A DNA stretch of 64,000 nucleotides from [Muricauda] lutisoli (nom. illeg.). GTDB lineage: Bacteria; Bacteroidota; Bacteroidia; Flavobacteriales; Flavobacteriaceae. The stretch is taken from contig NZ_JAFLND010000003.1 of NCBI RefSeq assembly GCF_017313105.1, forward strand, positions 62,001 to 126,000, given 5' to 3'. A program made the position numbers and the translations under genes. Shown one piece after another: positions 63,407-64,000 of the stretch (its first letter is position 1; each line of letters opens with the position of its first letter). The notes beneath the pieces were generated by a model that saw only the letters and a list, made by a program, of their open reading frames with translations, did no database searches and was not told where the DNA came from.

Positions 63407-63898
63407 TTACTTTGCTCTTTTGTAGGCAAAAAGGATTTCCTCTGTGTCACCATCTTCTTCCACAAGGACCCAGACATTCATTTGGTGGTCGCTTATTTTT
63501 TCCATAGTGAGTCCTTCAAAATACACCTTGTTCGGCTCTACTTTCACCAACTTAAAATCGATGGTTTTATCCTTTTCTTCCCAACCCCTCATATTTCCAT
63601 CAAAATGTTTGAGCTGCAGTATAATGGAATCGTCCAATTGTTGGATGTGTCCCGATTCGTAAAAGGAGACTTTGTCATCGTTCACCATCCGGAAAACGAA
63701 CATCATGGAATTGCCCAAGGGTGCACTCCATATTTCCTCTGCAATACCGCCAAAAGCCTCTCCCTTCCAATGGCCTTCTATCCAGGAAACATCCTCCAAA
63801 CTTGCCTTGGGGGACGGTTGTCCTTCTGTGAGTTGCATGGTTTCTTGAGCAGTAACCAGTCCCGCACTGAACATTAAAATAAGTGCAATTGATTTCAT
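63407..63898 (-). CDS. DUF6265 secreted protein
   Basis: 163 residues: signal peptide (LILMFSAGLVTAQ) followed by the DUF6265 lipocalin-like domain (VSWIEGHWKGEAFGGIAEEI, FVFRMVNDDKVSFYESGHI). Small-molecule binding is suspected for the fold; no defined function. Confidence 0.9.
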   Translation of the reverse strand: MKSIALILMFSAGLVTAQETMQLTEGQPSPKASLEDVSWIEGHWKGEAFGGIAEEIWSAPLGNSMMFVFRMVNDDKVSFYESGHIQQLDDSIILQLKHFDGNMRGWEEKDKTIDFKLVKVEPNKVYFEGLTMEKISDHQMNVWVLVEEDGDTEEILFAYKRAK

Positions 63899-63925
63899 GA
63901 TTGATTTTGTTTGATAATTGATTGC

Positions 63926-64000
63926 CTAATTGGACAAAGCGAATTTTACGTTGACGTTGGTCTCCACTTTAATTTTTTCAAAGTCTATGTCCAAAGGTTG
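63926..64000 (-). CDS. C-terminal fragment of an unidentified protein
   Basis: The last ~24 codons of a minus-strand gene whose start lies beyond the window: the end reads IDFEKIKVETNVNVKFALSN then TAG at 63926-63928. The alternating pattern suggests a beta-rich protein; too short to identify. Confidence 0.7.
   Translation of the reverse strand, partial: QPLDIDFEKIKVETNVNVKFALSN

Overview
The window looks like chromosomal DNA of a marine-type Flavobacteriaceae (Bacteroidota), probably near Muricauda/Allomuricauda; the genus is an inference. Reasons: promoters carry the Bacteroidota -7 box TAnnTTTG, lipoproteins and secreted proteins have short AQ/SC-type signal ends, and families such as DUF4382, DUF6265, the SDR-type threonine dehydrogenase and IntDOT-like integrases are typical of the group.

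Layout. 1-2200: core genes (a SCO1/SenC protein cut by the window edge, rseP) and tRNA-Asn(GTT). 2180-14001: an 11.8 kb element integrated in the tRNA-Asn 3' end. It has a 17-bp att core at both ends, a tyrosine integrase at the right end, a replication/maintenance block at 8.7-12.5 kb and cargo at 2.5-8.7 kb (SRAP protein, beta-helix membrane protein, XRE regulator, HEPN-motif protein, unknowns). 14002-18929: a polyol-type operon (mannitol-dehydrogenase family, NCS1-like permease, outer-membrane protein) behind a frameshifted Crp/Fnr gene. It ends at a degenerate third copy of the tRNA-Asn 3' half, so it may be an older decayed island in tandem. 19-23 kb: small secreted and membrane proteins, YceI, and a LytS/LytTR-type two-component pair. 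23-27.5 kb: a xylose operon (xylB, xylA, Na+/sugar symporter).

27.8-45.3 kb is a reduced-sulfur region: Crp/Fnr regulator, SulP transporter, persulfide-dioxygenase/rhodanese fusion, two more rhodaneses, HMA protein, dihaem cytochrome, sterol-desaturase-like enzyme, sulfide:quinone oxidoreductase, DUF2202 lipoprotein, a complete RND efflux system with a PII-like protein, and a split YeeE/YedE sulfur transporter. Six intergenic palindromes of the form TGTAAC-N4-GTTACA precede these transcription units. Three lie with their centre exactly 36.5 bp before the last base of a TAnnTTTG box, and a fourth has its 8-mer at the same distance on the opposite strand. This points to one Crp/Fnr-type activator controlling the whole sulfur region and is the most notable signal in the window.

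45931-46002 is tRNA-Arg(CCT), which hosts a second, unrelated element (45981-52320, 27-bp att repeats). It carries an IntDOT-like integrase, a hairpin-rich non-coding stretch with a resolvase remnant, an outer-membrane protein, a lipoprotein metalloprotease and a DUF4382 lipoprotein. Both elements carry a 22-25 bp direct repeat just inside each end, probably integrase arm sites. 52.4-64 kb is ordinary core: threonine dehydrogenase, NTF2-like and TPR proteins, an epimerase-like protein, an M28 peptidase, a CBS protein, a pentapeptide protein, a large BNR-repeat protein and a DUF6265 protein.
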